NCBI GenBank assembly: GCA_045588325.1
Contig: JAZNEA010000022.1
Coordinates: 1-16,002, forward strand
Direction: 5' to 3'
Length of the DNA stretch: 16,002 nucleotides
Source of the DNA: RGIG7378 sp045588325
Lineage (GTDB): Bacteria; Bacillota; Clostridia; RGIG7378
Shown here: positions 7,065 through 13,580 of the stretch, piece by piece
Position numbering within the stretch: the stretch's first letter is position 1
How the letters are laid out: each line of letters begins with the position of its first letter
The notes under the pieces: generated by a model
The model's input: the letters and a program-made list of their open reading frames with translations, nothing else
The model's database searches: none
What the model was told of the DNA's origin: nothing
Translations under genes and position numbers: made by a program

Positions 7065-7688
7065 ATGGAAATAATAAGCTACGTGGATATAGACAAAATT
7101 ACCCTGCCGGAGAGCAGACTCAGAGAGCGAATCCCACACAATGGCATTCGGGAGTTGGGGGATTCTATTAAAGAGGTAGGCATGCTGAACCCACTGGTTT
7201 TGCGACCGGTGGAAGGAGAGGTGCTAATGTTAGTGGCGGGACATCGCAGGCTGAAGGCGGCCAAGGAGATTGGTATGCGTAGGGTACCGGCGGTGGTGAT
7301 TCCCATGGATGACCGGGGAGCAGAGGAGTTTGCATTGGTGGACAATGTTCAGAGGGAGCCTCTTGCGGACGCGGATTTAGTCAGAGCTTATTCCCGTCGG
7401 AGGGGACGGGACAGCAGGATGGCCTTTTGCAGAGCGCTAGGCTGGCATCTGTGTAAAATTGGCGAAATTTGTCGAAGGGTTCAGCTAGAGGCTGCAGGAC
7501 AGACCCAGAGCAGGACAGACTATGGGTCACGAATTCAGCTCAGGGGAACGGGCAACATACGCATGATAGACAATACCGTCAGAAAAACCGTGGAGATGAT
7601 AGGGGCGACCACCCAGGGAATAACCATGCTCCGCAGCGAGGATCAGGGCGAGGTGTCCTATACAATTCGTGTAAAAAAGCCCATATAG
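7065..7688 (+). CDS. ParB/Noc-family protein with a degenerate central domain
   Basis: ParB-family proteins load onto chromosomal sites and take part in partitioning or nucleoid occlusion. The first ~108 of 207 residues are a good ParB N-terminal domain: SIKEVGMLNPLVLRP (34-48), AGHRRLKAAKEIG (58-70; the usual motif is GERR) and VDNVQREPL (92-100). The last ~40 (DNTVRKTVEMIG to IRVKKPI) resemble the ParB/Noc C-terminal dimerisation tail. Between them lie only ~70 residues where ~130 is usual, rich in Arg and Cys and without a clean helix-turn-helix. I see ParB-like scraps in other frames (KLAKFVEG near 7456). It may be an eroded gene kept open by compensating indels. ATG 7065 is favoured because GGAGG (7055-7059) is 5 nt upstream. 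Its place after rsmG is the usual site of noc. Confidence 0.65.
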   Translation: MEIISYVDIDKITLPESRLRERIPHNGIRELGDSIKEVGMLNPLVLRPVEGEVLMLVAGHRRLKAAKEIGMRRVPAVVIPMDDRGAEEFALVDNVQREPLADADLVRAYSRRRGRDSRMAFCRALGWHLCKIGEICRRVQLEAAGQTQSRTDYGSRIQLRGTGNIRMIDNTVRKTVEMIGATTQGITMLRSEDQGEVSYTIRVKKPI

Positions 7689-7735
7689 AGCAAAGAGGCC
7701 CTTTGTGGTAAGATAGACTGGATCGGAGGGCTAAC

Positions 7736-8887
7736 ATGTCAGAGAAATTATATTATAGAGATAGTCACATTAAGGATTTTTCGGCCACAGTATTGGATTG
7801 CGTGGAGGCCGATGGCGGCTGGCTGGTGGAGCTGGACCGCACAGCATTTTTTCCAGAGGGCGGAGGCCAGTATTCCGACACCGGAGTTATAGAGGGTGTT
7901 GACGTCATTGACGTACAGGAGGAGGGGGACACCATTTGGCACAAGGTGCAACAGCCCTTGGAGGTGGGAACCATCGTGGAATGCTCCATTAATTGGCCTG
8001 AGCGATTTGAGAAAATGCAGTGCCACACAGGAGAGCATATTATTTCTGGCATCGTACATACTTTGTACGGCTATGACAATGTGGGTTTTCATCTGGGGAA
8101 GGACTATGTTACCCTGGATTTTGACGGCCCCCTTACCCGGGAGCAACTAGATAGGGTGGAGGACATTGCCTGCGCCGTTATTGCGTCCAATATGCCGGTG
8201 GAGACTGGCTTTCCAGATGCGGCAGAGTTGGAGATGTTGGAGTACCGTAGCAAGTTGGAGTTGACAGAGAATGTTCGCATTGTCACCATACCGGGAGTGG
8301 ATGTGTGTGCCTGCTGTGCACCACACGTTGCCTTTACAGGAGAGGTGGGGATGCTGAAAATACTGGATTGTGTGAAGCACAAAAAGGGCGTGCGTCTCAA
8401 TATGACAGCGGGATTCAGGTTGCTTAAGGATTACCGCATGAGATATACTGCCACAGCAGAGCTATCGGCCATGTTGGCAGTGCCCCAGGATACCGTTGTG
8501 GATGGTGTAGTAAGGCTCCAGAAGGAGTGCGCAGATCTGGCCTACAGACTCAAGGGGGCTCGGGTGGAACAGGCCCTGAGAGAGCTGGACAACTTGTCTC
8601 TGGGAGAGACCAACCTGGCCATGTTTGTGGACAACTGGGAGTACGATGTGATGATACCCGTGGCAGACAGGGGCAAAACCCTGTGTGATGGCATATTCGC
8701 ACTGTTTTCAGAGACGGGAGAGGGCCAGTATAGGTATGTTATATCATCTGCCAGCTGTGACCTGAGACCTAGGATTAAGGAGATCAATCAGGGAATTTGT
8801 GGCAAAGGCGGAGGCAGTGCAAACCTGATTCAAGGCAAAGCAACGGCTACAAGACAAATGCTGGAACAATGGATCAAGGAGCTATAG
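7736..8887 (+). CDS. AlaX-type alanyl-tRNA editing protein with DHHA1-like C-terminus
   Basis: This is a free-standing relative of the AlaRS editing domain, which hydrolyses mischarged Ser- or Gly-tRNA(Ala). The N-terminal half has FFPEGGGQYSDTG (38-50), the zinc-binding HTGEH (97-101) and CACCAPH (191-197, with C193 and H197), the four-ligand set of the family. The C-terminal half is helical and ends with GKGGGSA (356-362), typical of DHHA1 domains. At 383 residues it is the long AlaX form. GGAGGG (7725-7730) precedes the ATG. The gene is 47 nt after the ParB-like gene and its last 14 nt overlap the opposing yolD-like gene. The family is secure; the exact substrate is not shown. Confidence 0.92.
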   Translation: MSEKLYYRDSHIKDFSATVLDCVEADGGWLVELDRTAFFPEGGGQYSDTGVIEGVDVIDVQEEGDTIWHKVQQPLEVGTIVECSINWPERFEKMQCHTGEHIISGIVHTLYGYDNVGFHLGKDYVTLDFDGPLTREQLDRVEDIACAVIASNMPVETGFPDAAELEMLEYRSKLELTENVRIVTIPGVDVCACCAPHVAFTGEVGMLKILDCVKHKKGVRLNMTAGFRLLKDYRMRYTATAELSAMLAVPQDTVVDGVVRLQKECADLAYRLKGARVEQALRELDNLSLGETNLAMFVDNWEYDVMIPVADRGKTLCDGIFALFSETGEGQYRYVISSASCDLRPRIKEINQGICGKGGGSANLIQGKATATRQMLEQWIKEL

Positions 8888-9299
8888 TAGGCTGAGTGTC
8901 AATTTTATAAATGTAATCGAGGCTGATTTCGGCATCGTCTGACAGGACGAGCAGGCGTTTTAGACAGTCTATTTTTTTGATGGGGGAGGTCCTGGTGATA
9001 TACTGACCGCCCTCTTTTTGTTTGTCCGGCTCAAAATAGGTAATAGCAGCAGTAGGCTGATGACCCATCTGTAGCTGTCCCATAATAATCTGCAGGTCGC
9101 AATTAAGCTCCGCCAGCTGGTCCTCGTCCAATAGTATGCGGGCCTCGGTAAGGCGCCCGGCCTCTGCCACGGCATCGTCATAGCCAACCAGGGCAGCAAA
9201 CGGTGCAAACTGGGCGGCACGGGCAGAGTTGGACATGTGGGGGCGGGTGGCAGACTGATGGTGAGGCAGGTTGATGATGTCGTCGTATGGTGTCCTCAT
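8874..9299 (-). CDS. YolD-like family protein
   Basis: This 141-residue protein has the YolD-like layout: SNSARAAQFAPFAALVGYDDA (residues 23-43), then an Asp/Glu-rich helical part and a C-terminal segment with ITYFEPDKQKEGGQY. Members are usually encoded next to Y-family DNA polymerases and are suspected accessory factors, loosely compared with UmuD. The biochemical role is not established. The ATG (9299-9297) overlaps the polymerase stop codon in ATGA, and an AGGAGGG lies 8 nt upstream, so the two are one translation-coupled unit. Its 3' end overlaps the convergent alanyl-tRNA editing gene by 14 nt, leaving no room for a terminator between them. Confidence 0.85.
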   Translation of the reverse strand: MRTPYDDIINLPHHQSATRPHMSNSARAAQFAPFAALVGYDDAVAEAGRLTEARILLDEDQLAELNCDLQIIMGQLQMGHQPTAAITYFEPDKQKEGGQYITRTSPIKKIDCLKRLLVLSDDAEISLDYIYKIDTQPTIAP

Positions 9300-10804
9300 G
9301 CCTTGTGCCCTCCTATCTGCTGATTGCGTTCTATGGCCGTGGCGCCATCTTCCAGACTAAGGCCCCGCAGGATAGCGTTTTTGCCAAATTTTTCTTTGAT
9401 CGTCAGCACGGCCTGCTGCATGCGCTCCTCCCGCTGGGCGTCCTCCTGGCTGCAGGAGGAGTCACAGAGGCTCAGCAGGTCAAGCTGCTCCTCCAGGGAG
9501 CCTGGGGGCAACTGGGAGCGGTAGGTTACGTGGTTGGCCACCAGGTTCAGGCGGCGAATCAGCAGGTCGGGATGGGCGATCCGCTGGAACAGCTGGCGGG
9601 CGCATTCCACAAAGCGCTGAGAGGAACAGCAGTATGTGCCCAGGTTAATGGAGCCATGGGCATGCTTTGGCATGGCCCTGCCATAGGGGTCCATGGTGAC
9701 AGGCCCTGTGTATTTGGCCCTGCGGTCAGGGTCCGCCAAATTCTCTATGTCATATCCAATGGTCAAAACTAGTTGGTCGGCAACAACGCCCTTCGCCATA
9801 AGGGAAAGGCTCAGTTGATCTGCCATTTCGGCCACGACTACCTCCGCCCGAGTGCTGTCGTAAGGATGCTGCAGGACCTGGCCAGAGCCCAGACTGTGAG
9901 TCGAGGAACGGTATCCCTTGATATCCGCAATGGTGCAAGGCTCCCATCCCCAGGCGTGGTCAATGAGTAATTCCGCATTTATGCCAAAGAGGCGATAGAG
10001 CAAGTCCTCATTATGGTAGTCCGATGGTCCACCAATGGAGCAACGGGCCACGTCTCCCATGGTGTATAGGCCGTGTTTTTCTAATTTTCGGGCATAACCG
10101 CGTCCCACCCGCCAAAAGTCCGTCAAAGGCCTGTGACTCCATAGCTGCTGTCGGTAGGAAAGTTCATCCATTTCCGCAATGCGTACGCCGTCCTTATCTG
10201 GGGGAACATGTTTGGCGCCAATGTCCAGGGCAATTTTGCACAGATACATATTGGGACCGATGCCTGCGGTAGCCGTAATGCCAGTGGTGCGCAAAACGTC
10301 CTGAATAATGTGCATAGCGAGTTGCCGGGCAGTCATGCCGTATGTCTGAAGATAACATGTAACGTCCATGAAAACCTCATCGATGGAATAGACGTGCATA
10401 TCCTCGGGTGCAATGTATTTGAGATAAATGTTGTAGATCCTGGTGCTGTATTCCATATATTTGGCCATCTGAGGAGGTGCGACGATATAATCCAGCTCCA
10501 AATCAGGGAAGGCCTGCAATTCTGTGTCCAGGTAGGAAGAACCGGTAAACTTGCGGTCAGGAGCCTTGGATCTGCGCAAGTTGTTGACCTGCTGAACCTT
10601 TTGGACAACCTCAAAGAGCCTGGGACGGCCCGGAATGCCGTGAGCCTTAAGAGAAGGGGTGACCGCGAGGCAGATGGTCTTTTCCGTGCGGCTCATGTCT
10701 GCCACAACCAAGTTAGTGGTCAGGGGATTGAGTCCGCGCTCCACACACTCCACCGAAGCGAAGAAGGACTTAAGGTCTATGGCGATGTAGGTGCGGGACG
10801 ACAT
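9296..10804 (-). CDS. Y-family translesion DNA polymerase (UvrX/DinB-like)
   Basis: This is an error-prone polymerase of 502 residues that copies past DNA damage. The palm motifs are clear: YIAIDLKSFFASVE with D10, and YSIDEVFMD with D142 and E143 supplying the metal-binding acids. GIGPNMYLCKIALDIGAKH and a helix-hairpin-helix-like LTDFWRVGRGYARKLEKHG follow, then the little-finger domain. Length and YolD pairing fit the clostridial UvrX/YqjW-like group rather than short DinB (~350). I chose the ATG at 10804-10802 because GGAG lies 8 nt upstream; the ATG at 10828 would sit almost on the predicted transcription start with no ribosome site. A LexA-like box at the promoter suggests SOS control. 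Confidence 0.92.
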   Translation of the reverse strand: MSSRTYIAIDLKSFFASVECVERGLNPLTTNLVVADMSRTEKTICLAVTPSLKAHGIPGRPRLFEVVQKVQQVNNLRRSKAPDRKFTGSSYLDTELQAFPDLELDYIVAPPQMAKYMEYSTRIYNIYLKYIAPEDMHVYSIDEVFMDVTCYLQTYGMTARQLAMHIIQDVLRTTGITATAGIGPNMYLCKIALDIGAKHVPPDKDGVRIAEMDELSYRQQLWSHRPLTDFWRVGRGYARKLEKHGLYTMGDVARCSIGGPSDYHNEDLLYRLFGINAELLIDHAWGWEPCTIADIKGYRSSTHSLGSGQVLQHPYDSTRAEVVVAEMADQLSLSLMAKGVVADQLVLTIGYDIENLADPDRRAKYTGPVTMDPYGRAMPKHAHGSINLGTYCCSSQRFVECARQLFQRIAHPDLLIRRLNLVANHVTYRSQLPPGSLEEQLDLLSLCDSSCSQEDAQREERMQQAVLTIKEKFGKNAILRGLSLEDGATAIERNQQIGGHKA

Positions 10805-10821
10805 GGTGGGAACTCCAAAAA

Positions 10822-10835
10822 CAAACATATTTTCT
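10822..10835 (-). promoter_or_regulatory. LexA/DinR-box-like palindrome
   Basis: The plus strand reads CAAACATATTTTCT, which matches the Bacillota LexA box form CGAACATATGTTCG at 11 of 14 positions, with the central ACATAT intact. It lies at the predicted transcription start, just downstream of the -10 of the polymerase gene, where a repressor would block initiation. The mismatches include the conserved G on each side, so the match is suggestive, not firm. Confidence 0.4.
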
Positions 10836-10837
10836 AA

Positions 10838-10846
10838 ATTATAACA
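10838..10846 (-). promoter_or_regulatory. extended -10 promoter of the polymerase/yolD unit
   Basis: Read on the minus strand, TGTTATAAT gives a perfect -10 TATAAT (10843-10838) with the extended TGn motif (10846-10844). The -35 region (TTTTAA, 10866-10861) is poor, as is common for extended -10 promoters. The predicted start near 10831 gives a ~27-nt leader to the ATG at 10804 and supports that start choice. Confidence 0.65.
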
Positions 10847-10868
10847 GCTTATTTGGGAAGTTAAAAGA

Positions 10869-10974
10869 GTAGTTAAAAGTTAAGAACTAAGAGATAATAA
10901 AGTTGGCTAGTTAATAGTTGTCCAGCTATAAACTAACCCACTTTTTTATCTGTTATCTCTTAGATCCTAACTAC
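10869..10974. repeat. long imperfect inverted repeat, copy A
   Basis: Left arm (from GTAGTTAAAAG at 10869, including AACTAAGAGATAATAAAG) and right arm (ending in TAACTAC at 10974, including ATCTGTTATCTCTTAG) are imperfect inverted complements of about 45 nt around an asymmetric centre AGTTGTCCAGCTATAAAC (10916-10933). The whole could fold into one long hairpin. The 23-nt stretch 10916-10938 is identical in copy B. Confidence 0.75.
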
Positions 10975-11177
10975 CAAAGTCCAGCTTATTGGACACCTGG
11001 GGATGATATATTATAGGCAAGAACTAAGAGCAGTTAAGAGATAAAAGTGAAAAGTAAAGAAAGCGGGCTAGCGAAGAGTTGTCCAGCTATAAACTAACCA
11101 ACTTTATTATCTCTTATCTCTTAACTCTTATCTCAAATAGTTCTTAGCTCAAAACAATTCCCACAGGAGGTTGTACT
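10975..11177. other. rest of the gene-free stretch before the small membrane protein gene
   Basis: Outside copies A and B this holds a small stem GTCCA/TGGAC (10979-10983 with 10990-10994), an AT-rich ATATATTATA-like tract (11004-11015) that could include a -10 element but lacks a good -35, and the ribosome binding site AGGAGG (11165-11170). I see no gene here. The transcript start for the downstream pair is unresolved. Confidence 0.5.
11019..11145. repeat. long imperfect inverted repeat, copy B
   Basis: It runs from AAGAACTA (11019-11026) to the complementary TAGTTCTT (11138-11145). The right arm contains heptamers TCTTATC, TCTTAAC, TCTTATC in phase (about 11112-11132). It shares 23 identical bases of centre (11077-11099) with copy A in the same orientation. 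Its reverse complement matches copy C at the right edge for about 45 nt with one or two differences. Confidence 0.75.
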
Positions 11178-11501
11178 ATGATAAACATTTTAGCGATTCT
11201 ATCGGCCATGTTTTTGGGAAAAGAAATAATCAAAGAAAAAGCAGAGCCCGTTGCACCTAAGGGCACACGATTTGACTGGGACGAGTACTGGGCAGACGTG
11301 AGGAGAGGCATGTCCTCCATGGAGCAAATCAAGAAACGTCAGCGAGGAGGCTACATGACAACAAAGCCTTTGCCGCAGCCAAAGGAGGTTATTCCCATGG
11401 TGGTGGATATCGAGCGGTACAACCGCGACAAAAAGATGTACGGCAAGGAGCTGACAGAGGTTCTCCGCAAGAGAGGCCAATACACGTATATTAGGAAGTG
11501 A
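11178..11501 (+). CDS. small membrane-anchored protein of unknown function
   Basis: The 107-residue product begins with a short hydrophobic segment (INILAILSAMFLG, residues 2-14), too short for a certain transmembrane helix but compatible with membrane attachment. A charged, soluble part follows, with FDWDEYWADVRRGMSSMEQIKKRQRG and a Lys/Arg/Tyr-rich end. I do not recognise the family. AGGAGG (11165-11170) lies 7 nt before the ATG, so the gene is very likely translated. The next gene begins 7 nt after the stop, so the two are probably one operon. The upstream region is filled by the tandem inverted repeats. Confidence 0.75.
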   Translation: MINILAILSAMFLGKEIIKEKAEPVAPKGTRFDWDEYWADVRRGMSSMEQIKKRQRGGYMTTKPLPQPKEVIPMVVDIERYNRDKKMYGKELTEVLRKRGQYTYIRK

Positions 11502-11508
11502 GGAAACG

Positions 11509-12108
11509 ATGTACGCATTTATATCGCCGTTTTCAAAAGAATCTACCATTACCCTGATAACAGGCGTTATTACATCTTTGGGAGGTAGTTTCAGAGGCAA
11601 AGTGGGCGTTTGGCGCGCAAAGGGATTTGTTTCTTTGAGCCCTGCCAGGGTTAGGTTTGACTTTCAGCAGGCAGAAGCAGGACTCGTCGTTCATGCTAAG
11701 TTCCAGATACACAGCATGACCAGTCGCCGGTTTTGGCGAACCTTTGTGGAGCAGTTGGTTGCCACATATCCTACGGTTGATTTTGGGATCAACGACAAGA
11801 CGCCATATCAGCTGGCAGCAGTAGTAGATGTTGTCGATGCAAGTGTGCCTGTTGTTCATACGAGGACCAAGGGAGCCCTGGCTGGTGCAATTCTGGGGTA
11901 TTGGGCATTTGGCCCTCTGGGGGCATTTGTCGGGAGCGAGGCCCTGTCACAGAGAGAAACCACAATCAGAATAGATGGGCACGGCAGAATTCGAGCCAAA
12001 GTCCTGTGGAACGACGGGCTGATGCAGGAATTGGTGCTTTACCCTAAACAGCCCCTATATCGTCAGGTGGTTAAGATGTATGGCGGTAATGAGGAGTGCA
12101 ATTATTAA
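11509..12108 (+). CDS. hypothetical protein with a glycine-rich hydrophobic segment
   Basis: This 199-residue protein is of unknown family. Residues ~1-115 look like a mixed alpha/beta soluble region (RVRFDFQQAEAGLVVHAKFQIH). A small-residue hydrophobic stretch around 121-145 (KGALAGAILGYWAFGPLGAFVG) resembles a glycine-zipper membrane segment, and a basic beta-rich tail follows. GAGGA lies just before the ATG and overlaps the stop of the upstream gene, giving a 7-nt gap and probable co-translation. A terminator follows at 12112. Function is unknown; joint expression with the membrane-anchored partner suggests a shared membrane-linked role. Confidence 0.75.
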   Translation: MYAFISPFSKESTITLITGVITSLGGSFRGKVGVWRAKGFVSLSPARVRFDFQQAEAGLVVHAKFQIHSMTSRRFWRTFVEQLVATYPTVDFGINDKTPYQLAAVVDVVDASVPVVHTRTKGALAGAILGYWAFGPLGAFVGSEALSQRETTIRIDGHGRIRAKVLWNDGLMQELVLYPKQPLYRQVVKMYGGNEECNY

Positions 12109-12111
12109 CAG

Positions 12112-12165
12112 AGCGAGTCTTAGAGGTGCGCAGCAGGATTTGTACACACCGGGGACTCGCTTTTT
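12112..12165 (+). terminator. intrinsic terminator after the two-gene unknown unit
   Basis: AGCGAGTC (12112-12119) pairs with GACTCGCT (12154-12161), followed by TTTT. The long intervening segment carries its own small GGTG/CACC stem (12125-12128 with 12147-12150), giving a branched or extended hairpin. Confidence 0.65.
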
Positions 12166-12197
12166 GTATTGAAAAGCAGTACAATAAGACAAAAGAC

Positions 12198-12219
12198 AAT
12201 ATGCGGACAAACGCATATT
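12198..12219. promoter_or_regulatory. perfect palindrome AATATGCG-N6-CGCATATT
   Basis: Two 8-bp arms separated by GACAAA lie 24-45 nt before the start of the LuxR-type regulator gene. The arm and spacer lengths suit a dimeric repressor or activator site. It would also form a leader hairpin. Autoregulation by the adjacent regulator is an inference from position. Confidence 0.55.
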
Positions 12220-12242
12220 AGAAAGGGTATGAGGCACACAAT

Positions 12243-13484
12243 ATGAGGATGATGACGGCACAGCAGGCGGCAACGAGATGGAACACCTCCGTGAGAAATG
12301 TGCAGGATCTCTGTAGGAGAGGCAGAATTCCGGGAGCAGAACATTGGGGCTCGGCGTGGATGATTCCGGCAGATGCTGTTCGTCCGGCAGATGGGCGACG
12401 CAGGGAGAATAGGGATAATTTAGTGGCAGAGAGGAGCTCATTAATTCGCAAGGCGCCATTTCTTGACATGACCGATTTGTACAGCAGACCTGGTACAGCA
12501 GATCAGGTAACCGCATCTTTGGCAAAATACCCTAAGGATCAGGCTTTGTTCTCGGCAGCTATTTCTTACAGTCGTGGAGAGATTGGTAAGGTATATGAAC
12601 AGGCAAAGGACCTTCTCGAAAATAAGAATGATTTCTATACCACCATTTCTGGCGGAATGCTAATGGGTTTAGTTGCCATGTGGAGGGGCGATATAGCCTT
12701 GTGGCAGCGGTCCAAGTTGTATTTGTATGAGGCTCCTTGGGAGAACGCGATAGACCGTGATATTATTTCTTTATCCCTCGCTTCTGTAGATCTTGCTATC
12801 AGAAATACCCAGGACTTTCCTGAGTGGTTTTACCGAGGGAGGTTTGATAACTTGCCCACAGATTCACATCCTGCGGCCAGGGTTTTCTATATAAAATACC
12901 TTCTTGTCAGGGCCCAGGAATTGGCAGCGGGCAGGATTCATTTTAACGATGTATCCGGACTAGGCTTAATGCGAACCATACCATTTATCATGGAGCCAAT
13001 GATTTCCCAGGCTGTTGTAGATCATACGATAATAGTGGAAATATACCTCCGTATGCTGTGTTCCATAGTCCACCTGCAGGTGGGTGAGGAGGCCTTTGCC
13101 ATCGAACACCTGGATAGAGCAATCAATCTGTGTCTGCCGGACAAACTGTATGGCCCACTGGTGGAACACCGCAGACAGCTGGGCCTGTTCTTAGATCAGA
13201 GACTGATGTTGGTGGACGAGGAGGCAGCCAGACGCGTTAGGGAGTTGCACAAGGTCCTCAACGAGGGATGGATTAAGCTACACAATGCCATTACAAACAG
13301 CAATATTTCATCAAAACTCTCTGCCAGAGAGCGCGAGGTTGCCAGGTTAGCGGCATTTGGCCTTACCGACGAACAGATAGCAGGACAGCTGCATATATCC
13401 AAGACATCCGTAAAATCCATGATTCAGATGGCGCGAAATAAGACGGGTATCAAGGGGCGCAGCGAGTTTGGCGCGTACATATAA
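12243..13484 (+). CDS. regulator with N-terminal excisionase-like HTH and C-terminal LuxR HTH
   Basis: This is a 413-residue putative transcription regulator with DNA-binding domains at both ends. Residues 4-52 (TAQQAATRWNTSVRNVQDLC, then GRIPGAEHWGSAWMIPADA) match excisionase/MerR-like helix-turn-helix domains. Residues 359-413 (LSAREREVARLAAFGLTDEQ, then IAGQLHISKTSVKSMIQ) are a LuxR/NarL-type helix-turn-helix. The ~300 residues between are helical, reminiscent of repeat-type scaffolds, with no receiver domain visible, so a response-regulator role is unlikely. GAGG (12232-12235) precedes the ATG at usable spacing; ATGs at 12249 and 12252 are alternatives. It is monocistronic, with terminators on both sides and a palindrome upstream. 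The signal it senses is unknown. Confidence 0.88.
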   Translation: MRMMTAQQAATRWNTSVRNVQDLCRRGRIPGAEHWGSAWMIPADAVRPADGRRRENRDNLVAERSSLIRKAPFLDMTDLYSRPGTADQVTASLAKYPKDQALFSAAISYSRGEIGKVYEQAKDLLENKNDFYTTISGGMLMGLVAMWRGDIALWQRSKLYLYEAPWENAIDRDIISLSLASVDLAIRNTQDFPEWFYRGRFDNLPTDSHPAARVFYIKYLLVRAQELAAGRIHFNDVSGLGLMRTIPFIMEPMISQAVVDHTIIVEIYLRMLCSIVHLQVGEEAFAIEHLDRAINLCLPDKLYGPLVEHRRQLGLFLDQRLMLVDEEAARRVRELHKVLNEGWIKLHNAITNSNISSKLSAREREVARLAAFGLTDEQIAGQLHISKTSVKSMIQMARNKTGIKGRSEFGAYI

Positions 13485-13524
13485 ATCATTCTTTTTTGAC
13501 ATATTTAGCAGGATTTCCTGGGTG

Positions 13525-13570
13525 AAAAAATCTCCTATACTGTGCACAGAGGCACATAGGAGATTTTTTT
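13525..13570 (+). terminator. 14-bp-stem hairpin with U tract, abutting the next gene's ribosome site
   Basis: AAAAAATCTCCTAT (13525-13538) pairs perfectly with ATAGGAGATTTTTT (13556-13569). A 3-nt bulge and an inner GTGC/GCAC stem (13542-13545 with 13552-13555) follow, and a run of T ends at 13570. It terminates the regulator gene. It ends one base before AGGAGGA (13571-13577), the ribosome site of the zinc-ribbon gene, so if transcription enters from upstream it would act as an attenuator. The left poly-A makes it terminate in both directions. Confidence 0.88.
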
Positions 13571-13580
13571 AGGAGGAAAA

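Noticed and set aside
7469..7711. Second reading frame inside the ParB-like gene
   Set aside because: Its Gln/Asn/His/Arg-rich composition resembles no protein family and it is best read as a frame shadow. The possible frame-shifted ParB remnants lie in the third frame.
10804..10828. ATG at 10828 as the polymerase start
   Set aside because: It would lie about 3 nt from the predicted transcription start, with no ribosome site. The ATG at 10804 has GGAG at good spacing and gives the usual N-terminus.
10208..10837. 209-codon plus-strand reading frame opposite the polymerase gene
   Set aside because: Antisense of the conserved polymerase core; no ribosome site or recognisable protein.
10869..11145. 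CRISPR array
   Set aside because: The repeats are long, palindromic, only two, and separated by 44 bp of non-spacer-like sequence; no cas genes are nearby.
13496..13541. TTGACA (13496-13501) with TATACT (13536-13541) as one promoter
   Set aside because: The spacing is 34 bp, twice the allowed length; the two elements cannot form one sigma-A promoter.
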